Shown one piece after another: positions 7,879 to 16,184 of a DNA stretch of 64,000 nucleotides. Position numbers and translations under genes: made by a program. The stretch is from Waddlia chondrophila WSU 86-1044. GTDB taxonomy: Bacteria; Chlamydiota; Chlamydiia; Chlamydiales; Waddliaceae. The stretch spans positions 1,253,340 to 1,317,339 of the forward strand of contig NC_014225.1 in assembly GCF_000092785.1 (NCBI RefSeq), written 5' to 3'. The notes under the pieces were generated by a model. That model was not told the DNA's origin. It worked only from the letters and a program-made list of their open reading frames with translations, and made no database searches. Each line of letters begins with the position of its first letter. The stretch's first letter is position 1.

Positions 7879-8813
7879 CTCAACGCCTCTTCCAACTGTT
7901 TAATCTCTTCAATTTTTTCAACACTGATTGTTGGCGCCTGAACTCCGATTCTTTTATTAAAACCGGCCAAAGCTTTTCCAGGTCCCATTTCTACATAGAG
8001 GTCTATTCCCCGCTTCTCGATCGTTTCAATCCCTTGCTGCCATTTAACTGGACTCGAAACCTGAGAAATCAACAAATCGCGGACAACGCTTGCTTCTTCA
8101 ACAATTTCACCCGTTACATTCATGACGAGCTCTGCTTTCGGCTCTCCAAATGCTGTTCCATTAACATATTCAGCCAAACGTTTCTGTGCATCCAGCATCA
8201 ACCCGCTATGAAACGCTCCATGCACCTGCAAGGGAAGCACCCGTTTCGCTCCCATCGACTTCGCAGCAATTGCCGCTGCATCGATCCCCTTTCGGGTCCC
8301 GGAAACAACCACCTGACCGGGGCAATTAAAATTAGCCGCCCATAAATCATTAGGCAAGTTCACAGACTTAACGATCTGTTCCACTTGCGCAGGAGACAAT
8401 CCTAGAATCACAGCCATCGCCCCTTGCGTCGATTCGCAAGCCTCATTCATGAACTGGCCGCGGGCTTGCACAAGCGGCAAGCCGTCATCGAAAGAAAGGT
8501 AGCCCGCCGATGTCGCGGCTGTATACTCCCCTAAACTCAATCCGGCGCAAATACTAGGCTCCATTTCAGGAAACAGCTCGGAAAGAACACGCAAGATCGC
8601 AATGCTCACAACGTAAATTCCAACTTGACTGTTTCTTGTTTCGGTAAGTGTTTCTTCCGGTCCATTCAGGATAATCGATGCCAGATCCCTATTCAAACGC
8701 TCATTTGCCTCTTCAAAAACCGCACGAGCCGTTTGATAACTTTCGTAAAAGTCTTTCCCCATCCCGGGATATTGAGCCCCCTGTCCGGGAAAAAGAAATG
8801 CGATATTTTTCAT
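7863..8813 (-). CDS. fabD: Malonyl-CoA:ACP transacylase FabD
   Basis: FabD moves malonyl groups from CoA to ACP. The 316-residue protein begins MKNIAFLFPGQGAQYPGMG, contains the nucleophile motif GLSLGEYTA (Ser93; the usual GHSLGE has His where this protein has Leu) and the partner His in VHGAFHSGLM, and ends with EMGPGKALAGFNKRI. Start and stop overlap its neighbours (4 bp with fabH, 16 bp with fabG), consistent with translational coupling through the operon. Confidence 0.97.
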   Translation of the reverse strand: MKNIAFLFPGQGAQYPGMGKDFYESYQTARAVFEEANERLNRDLASIILNGPEETLTETRNSQVGIYVVSIAILRVLSELFPEMEPSICAGLSLGEYTAATSAGYLSFDDGLPLVQARGQFMNEACESTQGAMAVILGLSPAQVEQIVKSVNLPNDLWAANFNCPGQVVVSGTRKGIDAAAIAAKSMGAKRVLPLQVHGAFHSGLMLDAQKRLAEYVNGTAFGEPKAELVMNVTGEIVEEASVVRDLLISQVSSPVKWQQGIETIEKRGIDLYVEMGPGKALAGFNKRIGVQAPTISVEKIEEIKQLEEALRCGNF

Positions 8814-9805
8814 CGATCACCTCCCATTTTCGTGATCACAGACGCCCCCCAAGTCAACCCTGCCCCAAAAGCGACCAAGAGCAAATGCTCTCCATCACGA
8901 ATTTCGTTTTCTACGATCAGTTCATCTAAAGTCATTGCAACACTTGGAGCTGAAGTGTTTCCATACTTATGGACAGTTTTCCCAACCCTTTCCAAAGGCA
9001 TTTGGAACTTCTTTGCCAATGCATCGATAATTCGGGCATTCGCCTGGTGAGGAACCAGCCAAGAGATCTGCTCCTCCTTCAACCCAGCCTTTTCCAAGCT
9101 TTCCATTGCAGCAGCAGACATTTTTCGAACTGCATGCTTAAACACTTCCTTACCCGACATCTTAAAATACTGCTGCCTTTCCTGAAGCGCTTTCTCCGAT
9201 AAAGGCAAACGGGATCCTCCACCGGGAATCATGATAAGGTCGGCAAGCGACCCGTCTGTCCCTAAACAAACATTTTCAATCGCATACCCGCTTCCTTCAC
9301 AGCTAATCACCGCAGCCGATGCGCCATCGCCAAAAAGCACGCATGTCGTTCGATCTTGATAATCGATAAACGAAGAGATCTTCTCGCTTGCAATTAACAA
9401 AACATTTCGATACATGCCCGATTCAATGTAAGCTTTTGCTGCCGACATTCCATAAAGAAACCCCGTACAAGCTGCTAATAAATCAAATGCCGCAGCATTA
9501 ACCGCTCCAATCGCAGATTGGACAATGGCAGCTGTACTCGGCATTAAATGATCCGGAGTCGATGTTGCGACCAAAATCAGATCAATCTGATCAGCCGGCA
9601 ATTTTGCAGCAAGCAGCGCCTTAGCAGCAGCTTTTATCCCCATGTCGGAGGAAGCCTCGTCGGAAGCTGCGATCCGCCTTTCCTTCATCCCCGTACGAGT
9701 GGAAATCCACTCATCGGACGTATCAACGATTTTTTCTAAATCCTGATTTGAAAGAATTTTTTCCGGTTGATAAGATCCTAAACCTGTAATGCGCGCTTTG
9801 AGCAT
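8810..9805 (-). CDS. fabH: 3-oxoacyl-ACP synthase III (FabH)
   Basis: FabH starts fatty-acid synthesis by condensing acetyl-CoA with malonyl-ACP. The 331-residue protein has the complete Cys-His-Asn triad: Cys113 in AACTGF, His in PHQANARI and Asn in KYGNTSAPS. The N terminus shows the STRTGMKERR CoA-binding stretch. It is the first gene of the operon and ends with a 4-bp overlap into fabD. There is a 76-bp gap to recR upstream; no obvious terminator is seen there. Confidence 0.97.
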   Translation of the reverse strand: MLKARITGLGSYQPEKILSNQDLEKIVDTSDEWISTRTGMKERRIAASDEASSDMGIKAAAKALLAAKLPADQIDLILVATSTPDHLMPSTAAIVQSAIGAVNAAAFDLLAACTGFLYGMSAAKAYIESGMYRNVLLIASEKISSFIDYQDRTTCVLFGDGASAAVISCEGSGYAIENVCLGTDGSLADLIMIPGGGSRLPLSEKALQERQQYFKMSGKEVFKHAVRKMSAAAMESLEKAGLKEEQISWLVPHQANARIIDALAKKFQMPLERVGKTVHKYGNTSAPSVAMTLDELIVENEIRDGEHLLLVAFGAGLTWGASVITKMGGDR

Positions 9806-9881
9806 CCTGATCCAATTAAGTCTATTAAGGACATAGATTTTAACATATTAGAAAAAAATAGGAAAGAGGTAATTGCCAGCG

Positions 9882-10496
9882 CTAAAAAGCTGCCCTTCCG
9901 GAAAAAGCCCGCGCCAAAGTGCCCCCGTCGACATAATCCAGCGAGCTTCCCATCGGCAATCCTAAGGCAAGACGAGAAACGTTCACCTTCAACGGCTCCA
10001 GCTCTCTCTTTAAGTAGAGGGAAGTCGCGTCTCCTTCCAAAGTTGAATCCAAAGCGATCACAACCTCGCGAATCCCAAGACGTCTAATCCTTTCGTTAAG
10101 CTTTTCCAATGGAAGACGTTCAGGCCCTTTTCCTTCTAAAGGCGAGATCAGGAAACCCAGCACTTGATAAACCCCTTTAAATTGATGCGTTTCCTCAATC
10201 GCATAGACATCTTTAGGAGAGGCGATGACGCACATCATTTCCTGCTCCATCCGCTTTGGCTGACAAAAAGCGCATTGTTCATCACCGATCAAACAGCCGC
10301 ACTCTTCGCAATGCTTCAATTTTTCCGGAAGCTGACTGATGAGATCGGCAGTTAATTTCAGATGCTTAGGCGTCCATTCAAGCATCTGAAACGCGAATCT
10401 TTCAGCACTTTTATTTCCAACTCCAGGAAGCCGCTTCAAAGCCTCAATCAACTGCAAAAGATGTTTGGGGTAGTTCATGAGCATTATTGTATCCAT
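9882..10496 (-). CDS. recR: Recombination mediator RecR
   Basis: RecR works with RecF/RecO to load RecA on SSB-coated DNA. The product shows the helix-hairpin-helix LPGVGNKSAERFAF, a four-cysteine zinc motif (CEECGCLIGDEQCAFC), and a Toprim domain with MMCVIASPKDVYAIEETHQFKG. Length is 204 residues from the first ATG; the family usually starts near MNYPKHLLQLIEAL, so the in-frame ATGs at 10484 or 10478 are good alternatives. It is divergent from bamA, and its 5' end lies in the bamA upstream region. The recF gene is also in this window, some 8 kb away. Confidence 0.95.
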   Translation of the reverse strand: MDTIMLMNYPKHLLQLIEALKRLPGVGNKSAERFAFQMLEWTPKHLKLTADLISQLPEKLKHCEECGCLIGDEQCAFCQPKRMEQEMMCVIASPKDVYAIEETHQFKGVYQVLGFLISPLEGKGPERLPLEKLNERIRRLGIREVVIALDSTLEGDATSLYLKRELEPLKVNVSRLALGLPMGSSLDYVDGGTLARAFSGRAAF

Positions 10497-10570
10497 CTAC
10501 ACATTATTTTCCTAAGACATTTCACTTGCGCGTATTCTTTTATCAACTTATCATAGGCAGCTTCAACCTT

Positions 10571-13027
10571 ATGTTTTTTAATCGTATGCATAAATTTATT
10601 AGACTCAGCCTATTCGTTATCCTCACTTCTCTCTCCACGTTAAACGCCCTTGCTCCTCAATTTGAGGAGATGCGCGTCGGGCGCATCGAAATCCAGATTT
10701 CCGGAAAACCAGATGATTCTAAAGAGCAGTTGGCGACAACCATTCGCAACCGTTTAAAAACGAAACAGGGAGAGTCGTTTTCGCAGGCAGCTTTCGACGC
10801 AGATTTAAAGATGCTCGTTCAGGACTACGACAGAATCGAACCTCTCGTAGAGATTCACGAGGGCAAAATCGAAATCAAGCTTAATATTTGGCCGAATCCC
10901 ACCATCCAGCGCATCAGATGGGAAGGCAATGAAAGAATGAGAACAAGCAAGCTGAAAAGCGAGCTTGGCATTGCGGAAGGCTCTGTCTACGACCGGCAAA
11001 AGTTCAATGAAGCTTTTCACAACCTCAAAGCTTTTTATGTCAAAAAAGGATTCTTTGAGGCGGAGCTCGATTATTCGGTGGCGCATGACGACAACACGAA
11101 CAGCGTCGTCATCAACATCTGCATTCGCGAAGGGCGGGCCGGAAAGATCAAAGATATCGTCTTCAGCAACTTTACTGAAGAGGAGCAGAAGTGCATACTG
11201 CAAATGATGGTGACGAAGAGATACAACTTCTTTCTTAGCTGGCTGATGGGGACAGGAATTTATAATGACGACATGATCCTGCACGACAAATTTCAAATCC
11301 TCAATTATATCCAAAACCAGGGCTATGCAGATGCCAAAGTTGACCTGGAAGTGTTTGAAGCAAAGCAAGACGACCGGATCGTCATTTCAGTAACTGTCGA
11401 CAGAGGCAAGCGCTACTATTTCGACGACATCACAATTGAAGGGAACACGATCTATTCCGATGAAGAGCTGATGCGATGCATTCCCATAAGGAAAGGAGCT
11501 CCCTACTCCCCTGAAAAATTGATCGACAGCGTTCAGGTGATCACAAATTATTATGGAAGGAACGGCTACATTGATGCTTTCGCCAATTACATTCCAAAAC
11601 TGGACGACAACGGCTGTTCTTATAAGATTACAATGCATGTAGAAGAAGGCGATCAGTACAGAGTCGGATTGATCAAAGTGATCGGCAACCATTGCACACA
11701 GACAAAAGTCATCTTGCATGAAACACTTCTCGTCCCTGGGGAAGTGTTCAATTTGGAGAAATTAAAGATCACCGAAAGAAGGCTTTGCAACATCGGCTAT
11801 TTCAACAACGTCAATGTTTATGCTGTCAAATCAACAGAAGACAGCGTCCTTCCAGGTTGCTACCGCGATGTCCACATCGAAGTTGAAGAGGGAAGCACCG
11901 GAAATTTAGGTGCTTCTGTCGGATTCAGCACAGCCGAGGATATTTTCGCTTCGATCTCGGTTACCGAATGCAACTTCAACATCAAAGGGCTTCAATGTTT
12001 CTCTGAAAACGGCCTTTGCGGTCTGCGAGGCGGCGGCGAATTTGCTCATCTTGCACTTTCTCTCGGTGCAAAAAGCTCCAAATATGCCCTTTCCTGGACC
12101 AAACCCTACTTTATGGATACTCCTTGGAGTGTCGGCTTTGATATTGACCGCAGCATGAAATGCTATGTTTCCGATGATTACAGCATCAAAAGCGTCGGTC
12201 TTGCCCTGCATGGAACCTATGAGTGCAACGCTTTCATGAGAGTCGGCGCTCACTATAGAATTCGCTATTCCTATAACGATATTGACTTAAATTGCAACTG
12301 TCCGGTCGATGAGAACGGACACAAAGATCATGAAGACTGCAACGTTCCAACTTTGCAATCGATCAAAGAAACTGAAGCGGCCGACGGGATGATCTCCGCT
12401 CTTGGCTATACTTGGCAGTACAACACAACCAATCATCCCATTTGCCCAACACAAGGCTTGCGTTCCACGGCGCAATTTGAGGTCGTCGGACTAGGCGGCG
12501 ATGCGCATTTTTTCTCTTTTGCCTACCTTAACTGCTGGTATTACAATTTATGGAATAAACTCATCTTTAAAGCACGAGGGGATTTTCGTTTCATTCAACC
12601 CATGAGCGGACAAAGAATCGAACGCATTCCTTTGGAAGAACGCTTTTTCTTGGGAGGCGATAACCTTGTCAGAGGTTATCATGCTTACCGACTAGGGCCG
12701 GTATTCGACGAGAAAAATACGCAAACAGACCAAGCTGTGCCTGATTACGATGATCCGAAAGGGGGAATCTCCATGCAGCTTTTCTCTTTTGAGTTAAGCA
12801 AGCCGATATTAGGGTGCGGCGATGCCTTTGTCTTTTTTGATTCCGGCGCACTTTCCTCTAGAAAATGGAGTTTTGGGCGTTTTTATTCTTCTTACGGATT
12901 GGGTGCAAGATTGCAGGTCTTCGGAAATGGATCTCCCCCTTTAATGGTCGGTTACGGTTGGCCGCTTAACCCCAAAAACGATAGCCAAGTCAAGCAGTTT
13001 TTCATTACTGTCGGCGGAAAATTTTAG
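10571..13027 (+). CDS. bamA: Outer-membrane assembly factor BamA (Omp85)
   Basis: BamA is the barrel core of the machine that inserts beta-barrel proteins into the outer membrane. From the ATG at 10571 the product is 818 residues: signal peptide (about residues 6-28, FIRLSLFVILTSLSTLNA), five POTRA repeats through about residue 420, then a 16-strand barrel ending in a C-terminal Phe (FFITVGGKF), the beta-signal. The Omp85 barrel motif appears as FFLGGDNLVRGY. The extracellular part is unusually cysteine-rich (NCNCPVDENG...CNVP), which fits the disulfide-linked outer membrane of chlamydiae. An upstream in-frame ATG (10487) and a later one (10586) exist; AGGCAG 10 nt upstream favours 10571. skp follows 21 bp later. 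Confidence 0.95.
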   Translation: MFFNRMHKFIRLSLFVILTSLSTLNALAPQFEEMRVGRIEIQISGKPDDSKEQLATTIRNRLKTKQGESFSQAAFDADLKMLVQDYDRIEPLVEIHEGKIEIKLNIWPNPTIQRIRWEGNERMRTSKLKSELGIAEGSVYDRQKFNEAFHNLKAFYVKKGFFEAELDYSVAHDDNTNSVVINICIREGRAGKIKDIVFSNFTEEEQKCILQMMVTKRYNFFLSWLMGTGIYNDDMILHDKFQILNYIQNQGYADAKVDLEVFEAKQDDRIVISVTVDRGKRYYFDDITIEGNTIYSDEELMRCIPIRKGAPYSPEKLIDSVQVITNYYGRNGYIDAFANYIPKLDDNGCSYKITMHVEEGDQYRVGLIKVIGNHCTQTKVILHETLLVPGEVFNLEKLKITERRLCNIGYFNNVNVYAVKSTEDSVLPGCYRDVHIEVEEGSTGNLGASVGFSTAEDIFASISVTECNFNIKGLQCFSENGLCGLRGGGEFAHLALSLGAKSSKYALSWTKPYFMDTPWSVGFDIDRSMKCYVSDDYSIKSVGLALHGTYECNAFMRVGAHYRIRYSYNDIDLNCNCPVDENGHKDHEDCNVPTLQSIKETEAADGMISALGYTWQYNTTNHPICPTQGLRSTAQFEVVGLGGDAHFFSFAYLNCWYYNLWNKLIFKARGDFRFIQPMSGQRIERIPLEERFFLGGDNLVRGYHAYRLGPVFDEKNTQTDQAVPDYDDPKGGISMQLFSFELSKPILGCGDAFVFFDSGALSSRKWSFGRFYSSYGLGARLQVFGNGSPPLMVGYGWPLNPKNDSQVKQFFITVGGKF

Positions 13028-13048
13028 CAAAACACAAGGAGTCATTCG

Positions 13049-13597
13049 ATGAAAACACTCACAAAATTTGTCATTACTGGGTTGACCGCGTTACTATTTT
13101 GCGCATCAACCCCCAAACTTGAGGCTGCAGCCGCTAACATCGGCACAGTCGCCTTCCGCACATGTGTAGAACAGTCCAAGTATGGAGCGCGGGAGCAGAA
13201 AAATTTCGAAGACTTGAAAAAGCAGATGGAAAGCGTTCTGGAAGAGAAAGAGAAAGCTCTGACAGAGATTTCCAACAAATTCAACGATCCCGATTACCTC
13301 GACAGCTTATCTAATGAAGCAGAAGCTGAGCTCAAGCACAAATTCCGCACACTGAGCGGCGAGCTGCAGCAGCACCAACAGCAATACATGCAGATTTTGC
13401 AGCAAACCAACTTTAAGATCATTCAAGGAATTACTGAAAAAGTGAACGAAGCGGCAGGTATCGTAGCGAAACAAAAAGGTTTAGACCTTATCGTTAACGA
13501 TGAAAGCACCTTTTTCCATGCAGCATCCTTAGACATTTCTCAAGATATTATTAAAGAAATGGATAAAATGTTCGAAAAAGAAGCGAAAAAATCTTAA
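13049..13597 (+). CDS. skp: Periplasmic chaperone Skp/OmpH
   Basis: Skp holds unfolded outer-membrane proteins in the periplasm on the way to BamA. The 182-residue protein has an N-terminal signal peptide (cleavage near residue 26, after TPKLEA), a short beta segment (NIGTVAFRTCVEQSKYG) and a long alpha-helical tentacle (about 50-130, rich in E, K and Q), then the closing QKGLDLIVND segment. A clear AAGGAG lies upstream of the ATG. It sits between bamA and lpxD, the standard order. Confidence 0.93.
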   Translation: MKTLTKFVITGLTALLFCASTPKLEAAAANIGTVAFRTCVEQSKYGAREQKNFEDLKKQMESVLEEKEKALTEISNKFNDPDYLDSLSNEAEAELKHKFRTLSGELQQHQQQYMQILQQTNFKIIQGITEKVNEAAGIVAKQKGLDLIVNDESTFFHAASLDISQDIIKEMDKMFEKEAKKS

Positions 13598-13607
13598 GGG
13601 GCTGTCC

Positions 13608-14651
13608 ATGAAAGGAAAAGAGGCATTTACTTTAAGGGAGCTTTCTCTCTTGACTGAATCCAAACTGTTCGGGGATCCGGATTATACAATCACTGGATAT
13701 GCGGATCTGGAAAATGCTCAGCCTCATCATGCCTCTTTTCTTTCAAATCCGAAATACACAAATACCCGCTATGAAGGGGTGATGAATGCCTCTCAAGCAG
13801 GTGTGATTTTCGTAGCTCCCCATATTGCGCGTGCGCAAGGGAAAAACTATCTGGTTCACGAAGATCCTTCCCGCGCATTTCAGACAGCGATTGAGGCCTT
13901 GAAAGGCAAGATCAAACAAACAGGATTTGAATCTTTTCATCCATCAGCAGTGATCCACCCCACCACCAAAATAGGCCTTAATACCATCATCGGCCCTCAC
14001 GCCGTGATTGACGAGGGAGTGACTATTGGAAAGGATTGTTATATAGGCGCCGGTGCATTTATCGGCCCAGAGACAACAATTGGAGAGCGTTGCCGTATTG
14101 ATCCGAATGTCGTTATTCGTGAACATTGCGTCATCGGCAACCGCGTCATCGTACAAAGCGGTGCAGTCATCGGTTCCTGCGGCTTTGGATATACGACAAA
14201 TGATCAGGGCCTGCACGAACGCCTTTCCCATATTGGGAATGTCATTTTGGAAGACGATGTTGAAATCGGAGCAAACTCAACAATAGATAGGGCAAGATTC
14301 ACTAGCACAATCATTGCAAAAGGCACTAAAATCGACAACCTCGTGGTTATCGGCCACAATGTAAAGGTAGGCCGCCACAACATCATCTGCGGCCAATCAG
14401 GCATTGCGGGTTCGAGTGAAACCGGCAGTCATGTTGTGATTGCAGGCCAGTGCGGGATCAATGGACACATCAAACTAGAGGATGGCGTGATCATTGCAGC
14501 CAAAAGCGGCGTAACCAAATCACTGTCTACCGGAAGGTATGGAGGCATACCTGCTCAACCTTTAGATCAGCACAATAGGACAAACGTGCACATCCGCAAT
14601 CTTGAGAAATACATCACGCAGATTAGAGAGCTGAACAAGAAATTTAAATAA
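13608..14651 (+). CDS. lpxD: UDP-3-O-acyl-glucosamine N-acyltransferase LpxD
   Basis: LpxD adds the second acyl chain in lipid A synthesis, using acyl-ACP. The 347-residue protein has the N-terminal uridine-binding domain (ADLENAQPHHASFLSNPKY, about 30-50) and a left-handed beta-helix of hexapeptide repeats from about residue 110 to 290, with the catalytic His in DNLVVIGHNVKVG. The C-terminal helix (HIRNLEKYITQIRELNKKF) contacts ACP. It is 10 bp downstream of skp. It marks the left edge of the accessory island; in Chlamydia the pdh genes come soon after. Confidence 0.96.
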   Translation: MKGKEAFTLRELSLLTESKLFGDPDYTITGYADLENAQPHHASFLSNPKYTNTRYEGVMNASQAGVIFVAPHIARAQGKNYLVHEDPSRAFQTAIEALKGKIKQTGFESFHPSAVIHPTTKIGLNTIIGPHAVIDEGVTIGKDCYIGAGAFIGPETTIGERCRIDPNVVIREHCVIGNRVIVQSGAVIGSCGFGYTTNDQGLHERLSHIGNVILEDDVEIGANSTIDRARFTSTIIAKGTKIDNLVVIGHNVKVGRHNIICGQSGIAGSSETGSHVVIAGQCGINGHIKLEDGVIIAAKSGVTKSLSTGRYGGIPAQPLDQHNRTNVHIRNLEKYITQIRELNKKFK

Positions 14652-14666
14652 AAAAATTTTAATACA

Positions 14667-14948
14667 TTAATTCAAAATTCGTATACTCGCCCTCTGAGCT
14701 TCGTGGCTTTCATCGTATGCACCGATCACGCGTACGCTTTTTGGAATCAATACAAAAGTATATTGAAAATCAGAACCCGCCTTCTTAGGCAAGCCCTGAT
14801 TTTTCGCCTTATATCCCCCACCTAAAGGGAGGGGTCTTTCGGAGAGGGAGATAAATAGTTGACCGATCTCTTGTTCAAGGGGATTTGCACATAAGAAAAG
14901 GTAAAAGAAAAAAAGAATAGAAATAGAGATTAAAATGATTTTATTCAT
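14667..14948 (-). CDS. Possible small exported protein
   Basis: A 93-residue frame with a hydrophobic N-terminal segment (IILISISILFFFYLFLCA, about residues 3-20) that would serve as a signal peptide, followed by a basic, proline- and glycine-containing tail with no family I recognise. It runs antisense to lpxD from 15 bp after the lpxD stop. The coding signal is weak, and the middle (14815-14850) is a GC-rich purine/pyrimidine-biased patch. It may be a small lineage gene or a remnant. Confidence 0.35.
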   Translation of the reverse strand: MNKIILISISILFFFYLFLCANPLEQEIGQLFISLSERPLPLGGGYKAKNQGLPKKAGSDFQYTFVLIPKSVRVIGAYDESHEAQRASIRILN

Positions 14949-15100
14949 TTTAGAGTAAAGGGGTTCAGATATTTTCCAAAAAATCTTTAAATTATACCCC
15001 TCTCACCAAAATATATTGCAAGTATTACTTTCATAAAAAGTTAATCCTAAAAAGGTAATGATTTCAAATTATTATAATATTAGATAAACATCTTGAGTTT

Positions 15101-15273
15101 ATACCGAATCAACTTCAAGAATTGGAATTTTGACAAAGAGTTGCCTTGAATTTGAGTCAGGCGAAGCCGAAGCTGTTGCAACTCAACCTAAATAGGTTGA
15201 GTGATGCAAGCGGGTCTCAAAATCAAAGGCTAACGATGACGTCAAAAACCGAATCTTGAAGTTAATTCGGTAT
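15101..15273. repeat. MITE-like imperfect palindrome, copy 1
   Basis: About 173 bp, ending in near-perfect inverted terminal repeats: ATACCGAATCAACTTCAAGA on the left and the complement of TCTTGAAGTTAATTCGGTAT on the right, one mismatch in about 20. The interior carries a further self-complementary core (CTCAACCTAAATAGGTTGAG, 15182-15202). The ends are TA-TACCG...CGGTA-TA, the pattern left by Tc1/mariner-IS630 family elements that duplicate TA. No coding capacity. Similar copies lie at 16001-16172 (inverted) and 51498-51672. Confidence 0.8.
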
Positions 15274-15415
15274 AGATCTCCTGGAAGTGTTTGAAATGTC
15301 TCCTGGATAAATCCTGGAAGCCAAGGCATACTGACATCAAAAATCCTGCAAGTGCCTTCCAAAGAAACTCGTTCTAGCAGAGATCTGCGTATTTTTTGTT
15401 AGAAGTTATCACCTC

Positions 15416-15444
15416 TTTACGTAAAAATCACTTTTAAGTATAAT
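15416..15444 (+). promoter_or_regulatory. Putative sigma70-type promoter of the YafQ-type module
   Basis: A perfect -10 box TATAAT (15439-15444) stands 17 bp after TTTACG (15416-15421), a partial -35. It is 28 bp upstream of the antitoxin start, and the strong ribosome site AAGGAGG lies between. Inferred from sequence only. Confidence 0.55.
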
Positions 15445-15471
15445 TAAAAATATAGCTCAAGGAGGCGAAAC

Positions 15472-15735
15472 ATGAACCGCCACAAAGTCCGTCTCAGCGT
15501 TGATTGCACAGAAGATGAGCGCATGTACATCAAAATGCTGGCCGCTAAAGAGAAAAAAACTATTAGTGAGTTTCTGATATCCTTAGCGAGAAACAGGATG
15601 CCACAAGGCAAAATTCCCAATAAAGAGACGCAAAAAATATTACGCGAAACGGAAGAAGGAAAAAATCTCGAAAGCCACGAATCTTTGAGAGACTTCTGGA
15701 AGTCTATGGGTATCGATCCGAATGCTGAAGATTAA
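15472..15735 (+). CDS. Antitoxin of a type II toxin-antitoxin pair
   Basis: An 87-residue protein, preceded by a strong AAGGAGG. Residues about 4-45 (RHKVRLSVDCTEDERMYIKM through ISEFLISLARN) fit a ribbon-helix-helix DNA-binding fold: a beta-strand and two helices with the TISEF turn. The C-terminal acidic half (about 55-87) would be the toxin-binding tail. It overlaps the YafQ-type toxin gene by 14 bp, the usual arrangement, and probably represses its own promoter together with the toxin. Exact antitoxin subfamily (RelB/DinJ-like or other) is not certain. Confidence 0.85.
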   Translation: MNRHKVRLSVDCTEDERMYIKMLAAKEKKTISEFLISLARNRMPQGKIPNKETQKILRETEEGKNLESHESLRDFWKSMGIDPNAED

Positions 15736-15988
15736 GAACTCGAAGAAGTTCAAAAAAGAAATAAAGAAATACCGGCACCAGCACACGGTGATTTCCGAAC
15801 TTAACAAAGCTTTGGCTCTTTTAATTAAAGGGAAGGAGCTGCCTGAGAAATATCGCGACCACAACCTTGAGGGAAGCTGGGCTAACCACCGCGAGTGTCA
15901 TATCAAATCCGATGTGCTGCTTATTTACTTCACTGACAAAGAAACCTTGTACCTTGAAAGGATCGGGTCCCATTCAGAGCTATTTTAG
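15722..15988 (+). CDS. YafQ-family mRNA interferase toxin
   Basis: An 88-residue RelE-superfamily ribonuclease that would cut mRNA in the ribosome. The active-site pattern of YafQ is complete with a constant offset of three: His47 (RDHNLEGSW), His60 and Asp64 (RECHIKSD), His84 and terminal Phe88 (GSHSELF). By homology with Escherichia coli YafQ these correspond to His50, His63, Asp67, His87 and Phe91, so the toxin should be active. It is coupled to the antitoxin by a 14-bp overlap. MITE-like copy 2 begins 13 bp after its stop. Confidence 0.92.
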   Translation: MLKIKNSKKFKKEIKKYRHQHTVISELNKALALLIKGKELPEKYRDHNLEGSWANHRECHIKSDVLLIYFTDKETLYLERIGSHSELF

Positions 15989-16000
15989 AAGGAGGATGTG

Positions 16001-16172
16001 TACCGAATTAACTTCAAGAATTGGTTTTTGACGTCATTGTTAGCCTTTGATTTTGAGATTCGCTTGCATCACTCAACTTATTTAGGTTGATCTACTTCAG
16101 CGCCAGCTTCTCCTGGCTCAAATTCACGGAAATTTTTTGCAAAAATTCCGATTCTTGAAGTTAATTTGGTAT
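16001..16172. repeat. MITE-like imperfect palindrome, copy 2 (inverted orientation)
   Basis: About 172 bp, with ends TACCGAATTAACTTCAAGAA and the complement of TTCTTGAAGTTAATTTGGTA. Its interior is the reverse complement of copy 1: TTTTTGACGTCATTGTTAGCC here matches GGCTAACGATGACGTCAAAAA there. The right half has diverged (CTACTTCAGCGCCAGCTTC). It ends 12 bp before the IS630 element, so the two insertions lie side by side. Confidence 0.8.
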
Positions 16173-16184
16173 AAATCCAGAGTA

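Larger units (their letters stand above)
14949..15471. other. Intergenic stretch with MITE copy and toxin-antitoxin promoter
   Basis: No gene is supported in these 520 bp. 14949-15100 is AT-rich with no clear feature. 15101-15273 is MITE-like copy 1. 15274-15410 contains short repeats of TCCTGGAAG/TCCTGGAT and two AGATCT boxes of unknown meaning. 15416-15460 holds the promoter and ribosome-binding site of the toxin-antitoxin pair. Confidence 0.6.

Noticed and set aside
14949-15471. CRISPR-like or tRNA-like structure in the largest non-coding stretch
   Set aside because: The repeats are one MITE copy and a few short TCCTGG motifs; no regular spacing and no cloverleaf could be drawn.
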